A DNA stretch of 34,999 bases. Source: an uncultured Oscillospiraceae bacterium. Its GTDB lineage: Bacteria; Bacillota; Clostridia; Oscillospirales; Oscillospiraceae. Each line of letters starts with the position of its first letter. The first letter of the stretch is position 1. The notes beneath the pieces were generated by a model. It had not been told where the DNA came from, ran no database searches, and was given only the letters and a program-made list of their open reading frames with translations. The stretch lies in NCBI GenBank assembly GCA_934572465.1, contig CAKTLG010000018.1, positions 1-34,999 of the forward strand, in the 5' to 3' direction. Of the stretch, positions 9,578 through 17,012 are shown one piece after another. Position numbers and translations under genes: made by a program.

Positions 9578-9614
9578 AAAATAAAAGGAGAGGAATGCCC
9601 TCTCCTTTTATTTT
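9576..9614. terminator. Bidirectional rho-independent terminator
   Basis: AATAAAAGGAGAGG pairs perfectly with CCTCTCCTTTTATT around a 5-base loop. There is an A-run on the left and a T-run on the right. It separates the DUF378 gene from the convergent DUF4180 pseudogene. Confidence 0.92.
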
Positions 9615-9631
9615 TGCGTCGAAAAGCGGCG

Positions 9632-9992
9632 TCAGCGGCAGAGCGCGGCGACGGCCCCGTCCTTCGTCGAAACGAAGAACACATCACGGCCCTCGTTGCT
9701 CTCGCGCATGAAGCCGCGAAGCGGCCTGCTCGTACAGCGCGAATAGTCGCCGTAAACGGCGAGGCGCGCCGTAGTTGACGAACTTCTGCAAGATCTCGCC
9801 CGCAAGACCGGTGCTGAGGATGAAAAAATCCTCGCAGATGCATTTTTTCGCAATGACGAGGTTCTTCGTCCCCGCCTCGTGCTTTGCGCTCATCAAAAGG
9901 TCAAGCGCGGACTGCGCGTCGCGGATCACGACCTCATCGCTTTCAACGAGCGCGCACGAAACGCCGCTTTTCTCGATTTTCTGAATGGTCAT
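9632..9992 (-). pseudogene. DUF4180 domain protein, frameshifted
   Basis: Two reading frames together make a complete DUF4180 protein of about 120 residues. From 9992 the first frame gives the N-terminal two thirds (VALVESDEVVIRD-like start, then AGTKNLVIAKKCICEDFF and LAGEILQKFVNYG). The second frame, ending at 9632, gives the remainder (ARLAVYGDYSRCTSRPLRGF, then ESNEGRDVFFVSTKDGAV). The switch is near 9770, in a GC-rich CGCGC tract, consistent with loss of two bases or gain of one. The first frame alone continues into unrelated arginine-rich sequence. The start has an AGGGGAG ribosome binding site and lies 30 bases after the MATE gene. It could be a real lesion or a sequencing error. Confidence 0.75.
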
Positions 9993-10022
9993 TTTCTCAC
10001 TCCCCTGGTGAAGCTTCTTCCT

Positions 10023-11405
10023 TTACCGCCGGTCAGCCGTCCCCTCCAGCGCGCGCATCGAGCGGCGGAACTGGCGGCAGAACATCACGCTCGTCATCGC
10101 CACCGCGCCGAAGTCGGCAACAGGCTCGGCGAGGAACACCGCGAACGCCTTATCCGCAAAGAAGTGCGGCAGAAGATAGATGAGCGGGATGAGCAGGATG
10201 ATCTTGCGCCAGATGGCGAGAAAAAGCGAGGTCTTCGCGTTGCCGAGCGCCACGAACGTCTGCTGGCAGGCGATCTGGATGCCGAAGATGCCGCTGCACG
10301 CCATATAGATGCGCACCGCCCACGCCGCGTACTCCACAAGCGAGGGATCGTTGTTGAAGATCAGGATGAACGCGCGCGGGAACAGCTCCACCAGCAGCCA
10401 GATCGTCATGGAGTAGGTTACGCACGCGCGCAGCAGGCAGAAGAACGCCTCGCGCACGCGCGCGGCGTTTTTTGCGCCGTAGTTGTAGCTCACGATCGGC
10501 TGCGCGCCCTGCGTCAGCCCCTGCAGCGGCATATGGGAAAACTGCATGATGCTCGTCAGCACCGTCATCGTGCCGACGGCCATGTCCCCGCCGTAGCGCA
10601 GGAGCGAGGAGTTGAAGCAAATGGCGATCAGACTCTCCGTCGACTGCATCACGAACGGCGATAGGCCCAGCGCGATGCACGGCAGCACGATCCTGCCGCT
10701 CACGCGCAGGTTCTCGCGCCTGATGCGCCAGCGCGTTTTCTCTCCCGTGAGAAAACGCATCACCCACAGCGCCGACACCGCCTGAGAAAGCACCGTCGCC
10801 AGCGCCGCGCCGCGCACGCCGAGCCCGAGCGCAAAGATGAACAGCGGATCGAGCGCGGTGTTGAGCAGCGCGCCGATGAGCACCGTCTTCATGCTCACGG
10901 TCGCAAAGCCCTGGGCGGTGATGTAAGCGTTCATGCCGAGCGTGAGCTGCACGAAGACCGTGCCGAGGGCGTAGATGCGCATATAGTCGAGCGCGTAGCC
11001 GACGGTATTCTCGCTCGCGCCGAACAGCAGAAGCAGCGGCTCGGCAAAGACCTCGAACAGCACCGTCAGCACGAGCGAGGTGATCAGCAGCAGCGTCAGA
11101 CAGCTGCCCATGATGCGCTCGGACCTTTTGCTCTCGCCCGCGCCCTCGGCGATCGAGGCGCGCGGCGCGCCGCCGATGGCCATGAGGGACGCAAACGCCG
11201 AGATGACCATAATGACCGGCAGGCATACGCCGACGCCCGTGAGCGCGAGCTTGCCGACGGTCTCGGCCGGCTGCATATGGCCGATGAACACACGGTCGAC
11301 AAGGTTATAGAGCATATTGACGATCTGGGAGGTGATCGTCGGCACGGAGAGGGAAAAGAGCAGCCTCCTGACATTCCCCCGCCCGAGATCGGCACGCTGA
11401 TCCAT
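10023..11405 (-). CDS. MATE family efflux transporter
   Basis: This is a 460-residue multidrug and toxin extrusion transporter with about 12 membrane segments, exchanging a substrate for Na+ or H+. The N-terminal pattern LLFSLSVPTITSQIVNMLYN followed by LVDRVFIGHM is diagnostic. The second half repeats the layout (PCIALGLSPFVMQSTESL, then QGAQPIVSYNYGAKN). It resembles the MepA/NorM-like branch common in Clostridia. The downstream DUF4180 gene is 30 bases away on the same strand and probably shares its transcript. The substrate cannot be predicted. The ribosome binding site (GGGGGAT) is weak. Confidence 0.93.
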   Translation of the reverse strand: MDQRADLGRGNVRRLLFSLSVPTITSQIVNMLYNLVDRVFIGHMQPAETVGKLALTGVGVCLPVIMVISAFASLMAIGGAPRASIAEGAGESKRSERIMGSCLTLLLITSLVLTVLFEVFAEPLLLLFGASENTVGYALDYMRIYALGTVFVQLTLGMNAYITAQGFATVSMKTVLIGALLNTALDPLFIFALGLGVRGAALATVLSQAVSALWVMRFLTGEKTRWRIRRENLRVSGRIVLPCIALGLSPFVMQSTESLIAICFNSSLLRYGGDMAVGTMTVLTSIMQFSHMPLQGLTQGAQPIVSYNYGAKNAARVREAFFCLLRACVTYSMTIWLLVELFPRAFILIFNNDPSLVEYAAWAVRIYMACSGIFGIQIACQQTFVALGNAKTSLFLAIWRKIILLIPLIYLLPHFFADKAFAVFLAEPVADFGAVAMTSVMFCRQFRRSMRALEGTADRR

Positions 11406-11500
11406 CGGAGATCCCCCGCCTTCTGAAAATGTTCATTTCAGGATAGCACGCGCGCGGCGCAGCGTCAAGCGCGCCGCGCTGTCATACTGCCGTCGTAAAG

Positions 11501-11582
11501 CGGTTATTGGACAATTTTGCACTCTTGATATTGCTTTTTTCGGCGCGGTTATTGTATAATTTGTTCGATACAACCGCGCCGG
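11501..11582 (+). promoter_or_regulatory. Promoter with inverted and direct repeats upstream of the DUF1015 gene
   Basis: TATAAT at 11555-11560 has a TTGCTT -35 candidate at 11531-11536 (18-base spacer). The -10 is flanked by a perfect 10-base inverted repeat: CGGCGCGGTT (11541-11550) and AACCGCGCCG (11572-11581). An imperfect direct repeat is also present: GCGGTTATTGGACAATTTTG near 11501 and GCGGTTATTGTATAATTTG near 11545. The region lies 50-130 bases before the start codon. Such repeats suggest operator sites or an RNA hairpin in the 5' leader; the binding factor is not known. Confidence 0.55.
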
Positions 11583-11633
11583 AGCGCGCCGCGGCGCGCG
11601 CTCTTCACCAAACAACATCAGGAGGACACCACC

Positions 11634-12917
11634 ATGAATGAGAAGTTTTCCAAGCTCGGCTTTTATCCCTCCGACATTCTTCTGCCCAAGAAGGACGTCG
11701 ACATGAGCAAGTGGGCCGTCGTCGCCTGCGACCAGTTCACCTCTGAGCCCGAATATTGGGAGCGCGTGGAAAAGACCGTCGGCGACGCGCCGTCCACGCT
11801 GCGCCTCATCCTGCCCGAAGCCAACCTGAAGGCCCCCAATGTCGACGAATTCATCGCCGGCATCAACGCCTCGATGAGCAAGTACCTTGAAGACGGCATC
11901 TTCGACACGCTCAAGGACTCCCTCGTCTACATCGAGCGCGGCCAGAGCGACGGCAAGATCCGTCACGGCCTGATCGGCATGATCGACCTCGACCAGTACG
12001 ACTTCACCCCCGGCTCCGGCGCGCTGATCCGCGCGACCGAGGGCACCGTGCTCGACCGCATTCCCCCGCGCGCCCGCGTGCGCCGCAACGCCCCCATCGA
12101 GCTGCCCCACGTCATGGTTCTGATCGACGACCCCGAAAAGACCGTCATCGAGCCGCTGACCGCCGCTGCAGGCACGATGGAGCCCGTCTATGACTTTGAC
12201 CTGATGGAAAACGGCGGCCACATCAAGGGCTACAAGCTCTCCGATGCGCAGATCGACGCGGTCGCCGACGCGCTGAGCGGCCTTGCGACCGACGAGGCGA
12301 TGCAGAGCAAGTACGGCGTCTCCGGCGTCGCTCCCCTGCTGTTTGCCGTCGGCGACGGCAACCACTCCCTCGCCACCGCCAAGGCCTGCTATGAAGAGCA
12401 GAAGAAGGGCAAGACCCCCGAGGAATACCTCGCCCTTCCCGCCCGCTACGCGCTCGTCGAGCTCGTGAACAATCACGACGACGCGCTGCAGTTCGAGCCC
12501 ATCCACCGCGTGCTCTTCGGCGTCGACCATGAGAAGTTCATGGCGGAGTTCAAGAAGTTCTACCCCAACACCCACGAGGGCAAGGGCGAGGGCCACGTCA
12601 TCGAGGTCTGCTGGAACGGCCACGACGGCTTCATCACCGTTCCCGACCCGAAGGTCCAGCTGGCTGTCGGCACGCTGCAGGCCTTCATCGACGAGTACCT
12701 CAAGCAGTTCGGCGGCGAGGTCGACTACATCCACGGCGACGAGGTCACCCGCGAGCTCGGCAGCAAGGAGGGCAACATGGGCTTCCTGCTGCCCGCGATG
12801 GGCAAGGAGCAGCTCTTTAAGACCGTCATGGCCGACGGCGTGCTGCCCCGCAAGACCTTCTCCATGGGTCACGCGCAGGATAAGCGCTACTACGTCGAGG
12901 CCCGCAAGATCAGATAA
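11634..12917 (+). CDS. DUF1015 domain-containing protein
   Basis: This is a 427-residue cytoplasmic protein of the DUF1015 family, which is widespread in anaerobes and has no function I can assign with confidence. Recognisable blocks are KWAVVACDQFTSEPEYWERV (residues 25-44), PRARVRRNAPIELPHVMVLI (middle), and GDGNHSLATAK followed by YALVELVNNHDDAL (centre to C-terminal half). The GDGNHS block is the most conserved part of the family. A clean AGGAGG site precedes the ATG. Codon usage is strongly biased to C-ending codons, like the grd genes, hinting at high expression. It is followed directly by a terminator hairpin. Confidence 0.9.
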   Translation: MNEKFSKLGFYPSDILLPKKDVDMSKWAVVACDQFTSEPEYWERVEKTVGDAPSTLRLILPEANLKAPNVDEFIAGINASMSKYLEDGIFDTLKDSLVYIERGQSDGKIRHGLIGMIDLDQYDFTPGSGALIRATEGTVLDRIPPRARVRRNAPIELPHVMVLIDDPEKTVIEPLTAAAGTMEPVYDFDLMENGGHIKGYKLSDAQIDAVADALSGLATDEAMQSKYGVSGVAPLLFAVGDGNHSLATAKACYEEQKKGKTPEEYLALPARYALVELVNNHDDALQFEPIHRVLFGVDHEKFMAEFKKFYPNTHEGKGEGHVIEVCWNGHDGFITVPDPKVQLAVGTLQAFIDEYLKQFGGEVDYIHGDEVTRELGSKEGNMGFLLPAMGKEQLFKTVMADGVLPRKTFSMGHAQDKRYYVEARKIR

Positions 12918-12933
12918 TCAACACGCAGAACCG

Positions 12934-12960
12934 CAAAAAAGCGCCGCAAGGCGCTTTTTT
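12934..12960 (+). terminator. Rho-independent terminator
   Basis: AAAAAAGCGCC pairs with GGCGCTTTTTT around GCAA, with a T-run at the end. It lies 17 bases after the DUF1015 stop and only 17 bases before the next start codon. The downstream zinc-ribbon/ispE genes therefore need either read-through or a promoter inside the DUF1015 gene. Confidence 0.9.
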
Positions 12961-12977
12961 GTTCAGGAGGACACACT

Positions 12978-13268
12978 ATGGATCTCAAATCCGCAAACCG
13001 CTGGCAGAATATTCTGCTCTTCGGCGGGCTCATCGTCGGTCTTGTCGGCGTCGGCGCGCTCGATAACATCTATGTTTCCATCGCGGGCCTTGTGCTGATG
13101 GTGCTCTCCATCGTCGTGTGGTGGATGTACCATCGCTGCCCGCATTGCCGCGGACATCTCGGCCGCGGCACGCCGAAGCGCTGCCCGCACTGCGGCGCAT
13201 GGATCGCCGACGAGCCGGAGCACGAGGAGAAGAAGAAAAAGGTCCAGCACAAGAAGAAGCGGCGCTGA
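12978..13268 (+). CDS. Small membrane protein with C-terminal zinc ribbon
   Basis: The gene encodes 96 residues. Two hydrophobic segments (about residues 13-28 and 32-50) are followed by a zinc ribbon with two CPHC knuckles (CPHCRGHLGRG, then KRCPHCGAW). A very basic lysine-rich tail ends the protein. AGGAGG at 12965-12970 supports the start. It is a close architectural paralog of the first 87 residues of the next gene, 15 bases downstream, which points to a tandem duplication. I do not recognise a named function; a membrane-anchored metal-binding or adaptor role is only an inference. Confidence 0.75.
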   Translation: MDLKSANRWQNILLFGGLIVGLVGVGALDNIYVSIAGLVLMVLSIVVWWMYHRCPHCRGHLGRGTPKRCPHCGAWIADEPEHEEKKKKVQHKKKRR

Positions 13269-13283
13269 ACGCGGGAGGGCGGC

Positions 13284-14402
13284 ATGAACGGCAAAAAGCC
13301 TCTGATCGATCACCGCAGCGCGCACCTTGTAATGTATTCCCTCGCCGCGCTCGGCCTTCTGGTCGGCGTTGTCGGGCAGAACGAGCTGTGGCTGGCGCTC
13401 GGCACGCTGATCATTTTCAGCGGCCTTGCGGTGCAGATCATCTATTACCGCTGCCCGCACTGCGGGCGGCACCTCGGGCGCGAGGGCGGGCTGACCTACT
13501 GTCCCCACTGCGGCAAGGCGCTGGATGCGCCGGCGGAGGAGCCGCTCCGCACGCTCACCGTCCCCGCCTACGCCAAGCTCAACCTGACGCTTGACATTTT
13601 AGGCAAGCGCCCGGACGGCTATCACGAGATGCAGATGGTCATGCAGACCGTCACGCTCTGCGACGACGTGACCGTCACGCTCGCGGACGGCGGCGGCATC
13701 CGCTGCCGCGCAGAGGGCGCAGACCTCCCGTGCGACGAGCACAATCTCGCCGTCATGGCAGCGAACGCCTTCTGCGAGGCGCTGGACTACGGCGGCGGTA
13801 TCGACATCGCGCTCAAAAAGCGCATCCCGTCCGAGGCCGGTATGGCCGGCGGCAGCGCGGACGCCGCCGCGGTGTTGCGCGCGCTGCGCGAACTCATTGC
13901 GCCCACGCTCACGGACGAACGGCTCGAAGCGATCGGCGCAGGCGTCGGCAGCGATGTGCCCTTCTGCATCCGCGGCGGCACACAGCTCGCCGAGGGGCGC
14001 GGGGAAATGCTGACCGTACTGAAGGCCGCGCCGCCGCTCTATGCCGCCATCTGCAAGCCGGACTTCCCCATCTCCACGCCCGCGCTCTTTGCGCGCGTGG
14101 ACGGCGTGACGCTCACGGACCGCCCCGACACGGCGGCGATGCTTGCCGCCATTGAGGACGGAAACGCGGACGCGCTGTGCGCGAACGTCCGCAACGTCTT
14201 TGAGCAGGCGCTTGAGGGCAGCCAGCGCAACTGCGTCGAAAAGCTCAAGCGCGCGCTCATCCTGTACGGCGCGCGCTGCGCGGCCATGACCGGCTCGGGC
14301 AGCGCGGTGTTCGGTCTTTTTCGTGACGAGGACGCCTGCCGTGCGGCGTGCGAGGCGCTGCAAAGCGAAAGCGTCGCGGCTTTCTGCGCCGAATTTGTTT
14401 AG
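13284..14402 (+). CDS. ispE: Membrane/zinc-ribbon domain fused to 4-diphosphocytidyl-2-C-methyl-D-erythritol kinase (IspE)
   Basis: The C-terminal 285 residues (from about 88) are a full-length IspE, the GHMP kinase that phosphorylates CDP-methylerythritol in the non-mevalonate isoprenoid pathway. Its signatures are PAYAKLNLTLDILGKRPDGY, the glycine-rich ATP loop (PSEAGMAGGSADAAAV), SDVPFCIRGGT and a late MTGSGSAVFG. The first 87 residues are a two-helix membrane segment plus a zinc ribbon (CPHCGRHLGREGG, YCPHCGKAL) like the preceding gene. No ATG, GTG or TTG occurs in frame near the junction, although a Shine-Dalgarno-like GGAGGAG lies at 13535-13541, just before the kinase domain. The frame is continuous, so a tethered IspE is predicted. 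Confidence 0.88.
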   Translation: MNGKKPLIDHRSAHLVMYSLAALGLLVGVVGQNELWLALGTLIIFSGLAVQIIYYRCPHCGRHLGREGGLTYCPHCGKALDAPAEEPLRTLTVPAYAKLNLTLDILGKRPDGYHEMQMVMQTVTLCDDVTVTLADGGGIRCRAEGADLPCDEHNLAVMAANAFCEALDYGGGIDIALKKRIPSEAGMAGGSADAAAVLRALRELIAPTLTDERLEAIGAGVGSDVPFCIRGGTQLAEGRGEMLTVLKAAPPLYAAICKPDFPISTPALFARVDGVTLTDRPDTAAMLAAIEDGNADALCANVRNVFEQALEGSQRNCVEKLKRALILYGARCAAMTGSGSAVFGLFRDEDACRAACEALQSESVAAFCAEFV

Positions 14403-14410
14403 AAAAAGGG

Positions 14411-14457
14411 AAAACCGTCCATACTCAGGGCAAATACCTTGAGATGGGCGGTTTTTT
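14411..14457 (+). terminator. Rho-independent terminator after ispE
   Basis: ACCGTCCAT (14414-14422) pairs with ATGGGCGGT (14444-14452; one G-U). An inner CTCA/TGAG stem extends it, with an A-run before and TTTTTT after. The T-run abuts the start codon of the next small gene at 14459. Confidence 0.8.
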
Positions 14458-14458
14458 G

Positions 14459-14668
14459 ATGAAACGTTACAAGCTTGAGCTTTCCCTGATGCTTGGCCTT
14501 GCGGCCATGCTGCTCTACTGCGCCTCGCACGGGCAGGATACGCTCCAGTGGTGGAGCGCGGCGTTCTCGCCGCTGTGCGACGGCATTCTGACGCAGAAGG
14601 CGGCGGGCGGCGTTGTGATCCGCTCCAGGCTGCTGGAGCTGCTGCGCCAGCTGCGCGGCGCGGTCTGA
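14459..14668 (+). CDS. Small hypothetical membrane protein
   Basis: The gene encodes 69 residues with one N-terminal membrane segment (about residues 7-22), followed by a conserved-looking WWSAAFSPLCDGILT stretch and an arginine/leucine-rich amphipathic tail. I do not recognise the family. The start codon follows the T-run of the ispE terminator immediately, and no convincing Shine-Dalgarno sequence lies upstream. An alternative in-frame ATG at 14444 lies inside the hairpin. Either translation is inefficient or the hairpin regulates it. The coding character (composition, hydrophobic pattern) makes a real gene more likely than not. Confidence 0.55.
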   Translation: MKRYKLELSLMLGLAAMLLYCASHGQDTLQWWSAAFSPLCDGILTQKAAGGVVIRSRLLELLRQLRGAV

Positions 14669-14678
14669 CCCGCGCCGC
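14655..14678 (+). other. Hairpin at the end of the small membrane protein gene
   Basis: GCGGCGCGG (14655-14663) pairs perfectly with CCGCGCCGC (14670-14678); the stop codon is in the loop. No T-run follows. It lies between convergent genes and may protect or end the transcript weakly. Confidence 0.4.
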
Positions 14679-14695
14679 AGCGCCTGCATCGCATA

Positions 14696-15550
14696 CTACT
14701 CTTCCACCGAAGCCAGAAAGCTGCGGATCGTCTGAGCATAATCCTCCGCTTTCAGCACCGTGGACAGATGCCCGCCGGAGACGTAGGCGATCTTCGGCTC
14801 ATGCATCAGCCGGATCAGATCCCGCTGCATCGCTTCGGAGAAGAAATCCTGATCGGGCAGGATCAGCAGGATCTTCCCCGCAAGCGCCGCAAAATTTTCC
14901 GCCGTCACCGGCGTCTGGTTCATAAGATCGGCGAGCAGGCCGGAGATATGCACGTCCTTCTCCTGCTTGTAGTCCTTGAAGATCGTCTCAAACATATCCC
15001 GCACATAGGCGATCTCCTCAGGGCTTTCATTGCGGATGTGCCTCATCCCCGCCTTGATGAGCCGCGGCTTCAGCCTTTCATAGTTGCAGTGCTTCATGTA
15101 CCACAGCATGAGCGGCGCAAGGCGGTATTTCCTCCGCAGGCTTTGCAGCGTGTCGGCATCCATGCCGCCGGTGGAGATCAGGATCAGCCCGCCCGTCTCG
15201 CCCGGATATTTCTGCACGTAGATCTGCGAGACCATGCCGCCGTCGCTCGCGCCGACAAAAATCGGCGACTTGACGCCGAGCTTCCGGAAAAACGCATGCA
15301 TTCCCGTCACAAGCTCCTGATTGGTGCGCAGCTCCTGCGGATAGTCAAAAAGCAGAACGCGGTGATCCTCAGAGAGCAGATCTACATAATCCATCCACAT
15401 TTCCAGCGTGTTCATCCCGCCGTTGAGCAGCACCAGCGTCCTGCCGTCCGTTTTTCCGCTCAGCACATAGCGGAAAAGCGCGCCGTCAACGGTCGCGGTT
15501 TTGCAGGGATGCGCCGCCGTAAAATCCTTCAATTTTTCTGAAAACAGCAT
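14696..15550 (-). CDS. Alpha/beta hydrolase fold protein
   Basis: The protein has 284 residues with a canonical alpha/beta hydrolase layout. An oxyanion strand VLLNGGMNTLEMW is near residue 40. The nucleophile elbow G-A-S-D-G (G-x-S-x-G) is near residue 102. An acidic residue lies in LLILPDQDFF, and the late catalytic histidine is in SGGHLSTVL. No signal peptide is seen, so it acts in the cytoplasm. The ribosome binding site AAGGAGG is strong. It is the last gene of a minus-strand group with two membrane proteins. The substrate is unknown; ester or lipid hydrolysis is typical but not shown. Confidence 0.85.
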   Translation of the reverse strand: MLFSEKLKDFTAAHPCKTATVDGALFRYVLSGKTDGRTLVLLNGGMNTLEMWMDYVDLLSEDHRVLLFDYPQELRTNQELVTGMHAFFRKLGVKSPIFVGASDGGMVSQIYVQKYPGETGGLILISTGGMDADTLQSLRRKYRLAPLMLWYMKHCNYERLKPRLIKAGMRHIRNESPEEIAYVRDMFETIFKDYKQEKDVHISGLLADLMNQTPVTAENFAALAGKILLILPDQDFFSEAMQRDLIRLMHEPKIAYVSGGHLSTVLKAEDYAQTIRSFLASVEE

Positions 15551-15569
15551 GTTCTTTCCTCCTTGCAGC

Positions 15570-15715
15570 TTATGCTTTCAGGCAGCGGAGCATATTCCCG
15601 CGCTCCTCCTTCGCCTCGCGCGCGATGTTGATGCATTACGGCGCAGCCGCCGACCTCCCCGGGAATGGAATCGAGCGCCGAAGGCGTCAGCTCCGGCAGC
15701 CCGACGCTCCTGCCA
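15570..15715 (-). pseudogene. Possible short gene remnant
   Basis: Between the hydrolase and the membrane protein about 195 bases hold no intact gene. On the minus strand two frames look like coding debris: LPELTPSALDSIPGEVGGCA in one, then NIAREAKEERGNMLRCLKA ending at a TAA (15570-15572) in another, shifted near 15635. This pattern suggests the C-terminal tail of a deleted and frameshifted gene. I cannot name it and the call is weak. Confidence 0.3.
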
Positions 15716-15745
15716 TGGCAGTCCCCCGCGCTCCTCCGTATCCGC

Positions 15746-16237
15746 TCAGCGGACGAAAAGCAGCATCACGCCGGAAAGCGCCGCAGCAATACATACCATG
15801 CCGACCGTTCCGGCGAGCCACTTCTTCTTTTTGTCCTGCGCGGTGATGTAGGGCTTCAGATCCTCCGTGCTCGGGATCGTCCACGCCTTCGTGTGCCCGA
15901 CCCAGTAGCCGTCGACCAGAAAGCGGTCGATGAGGTTCATCACCGACAGGATGACGAGCAGCTGCCAGAAGCCCGTAAGAAAGCCCCGCGCGCCGTTGAC
16001 GGCATAAACGCAGACGAGCACATAGGCGATGTAGCCCGGGAGACACAGCAGCTTGAACCGCAGCGCGTTCTGCCGGATCCGCTCCCGCGTCGTCAGTCCC
16101 AGCGAAACGCAGCGCTCCTGCACGTCCTCATGGTACAGATGCACCATACCGACCGCGCCGTTCCGGATGCCGACGGCGCAGACCAGCGCCAGCAGCGCGC
16201 CAAGGCCGAGGCCCTCCAATAAAACCTTTCCGATCAT
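15746..16237 (-). CDS. Hypothetical membrane protein
   Basis: The protein has 163 residues with about four predicted membrane segments (near residues 5-25, 65-85, 87-105 and 140-160). Between them is a soluble stretch containing VDGYWVGHTKAWTIPSTEDL, with several Trp/Tyr/His residues. I do not recognise the family. A strong AGGAGG ribosome binding site before the ATG at 16237 supports the start, although it lies inside the reading frame of the preceding gene. It probably belongs to the operon of the DUF6796 protein and the alpha/beta hydrolase; its role is unknown. Confidence 0.7.
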   Translation of the reverse strand: MIGKVLLEGLGLGALLALVCAVGIRNGAVGMVHLYHEDVQERCVSLGLTTRERIRQNALRFKLLCLPGYIAYVLVCVYAVNGARGFLTGFWQLLVILSVMNLIDRFLVDGYWVGHTKAWTIPSTEDLKPYITAQDKKKKWLAGTVGMVCIAAALSGVMLLFVR

Positions 16238-16970
16238 CTTTTGTTTCCTCCTGCCAGTTTGTCATATTCGCGGCAGCTTTGCCGCGCGGCGCCCACACAG
16301 CGTTCGCCAGCATCCAGATCAGCAGCGCCGCGTTGCCGGAGCCTTGACTGAGCACAAAATCCCACGTCGACACCGGCGCGCCGAGCAGCTGGCGCACATC
16401 CGGAATGAGCATCAGCACGAGCTGCCATGTCAGCATATGGAAGATAAACAGCCGGCGCGGCAGGACCGTCCGCTTCGTCAGCACCGCCCACGCGCTCGTG
16501 AGTATCATCAGCACCATCCCCGCGTAGGCGAGCAGCATCGACGGCATCACCCGCTCATACTGCGCCTGAACGAGCGCCGCCGTCTCCTCCCGCCCCAGCA
16601 GGGGCGCGAGCGTCCCCGTCCAGTCGGCAAGGCTGCCGATCAGAAGATGCACCGCACCGGCGGACGTAAGATAGATCGCCCCGCCGACGCGGAGCGCCAG
16701 ACGTGTCCTGCGGCATTGCGGCAGAACGGACGCGCAGACGGCGCGCACGGAGAAAAAGCCGAGCGCCATGCCCAGCAGTCCCGTTCCCACCAGCAGCGGC
16801 AGCCGCCACGGCTGGAACGCGCCGTCAAAATACGCCGCGCGCAGAAAAAGCCCGCTGTCGCCCGCGCTTGCCGGAATGACGCTCAGGCACAGGTCGCCGA
16901 CGAGCATCAGCGCCGCCCCCAGCGCGCCGAGCAGACAGTCGCGCCGGTAAGTCCTTGCAAAATCGTTCAT
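16128..16970 (-). CDS. DUF6796 family membrane protein with extended C-terminus
   Basis: This is a polytopic membrane protein of 280 residues as read. The start MNDFARTYRRDCLLGALGA and blocks such as ADWTGTLAPLLGREETAALV and FHMLTWQLVLMLIPDVRQ match the DUF6796 family as I know it; function is unknown. A GGGAGGGAG site favours the ATG at 16970 over one 36 bases upstream. The last 30 or so residues are arginine/glycine-rich and overlap the next gene by 110 bases in another frame. That tail looks non-coding, so the original stop has probably been lost by mutation or indel. It is the first gene of the minus-strand operon. Confidence 0.75.
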   Translation of the reverse strand: MNDFARTYRRDCLLGALGAALMLVGDLCLSVIPASAGDSGLFLRAAYFDGAFQPWRLPLLVGTGLLGMALGFFSVRAVCASVLPQCRRTRLALRVGGAIYLTSAGAVHLLIGSLADWTGTLAPLLGREETAALVQAQYERVMPSMLLAYAGMVLMILTSAWAVLTKRTVLPRRLFIFHMLTWQLVLMLIPDVRQLLGAPVSTWDFVLSQGSGNAALLIWMLANAVWAPRGKAAANMTNWQEETKDDRKGFIGGPRPWRAAGAGLRRRHPERRGRYGASVP

Positions 16971-17012
16971 ACGCTCCCTCCCATATGGCCCGCTCCGTCC
17001 CTCCACGCAGCG

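Noticed and set aside
11433..12872. A 479-codon minus-strand frame opposite the DUF1015 gene
   Set aside because: Shadow: it includes the promoter region of the plus-strand gene and has low-complexity Val/Leu/Asp/Gly content.
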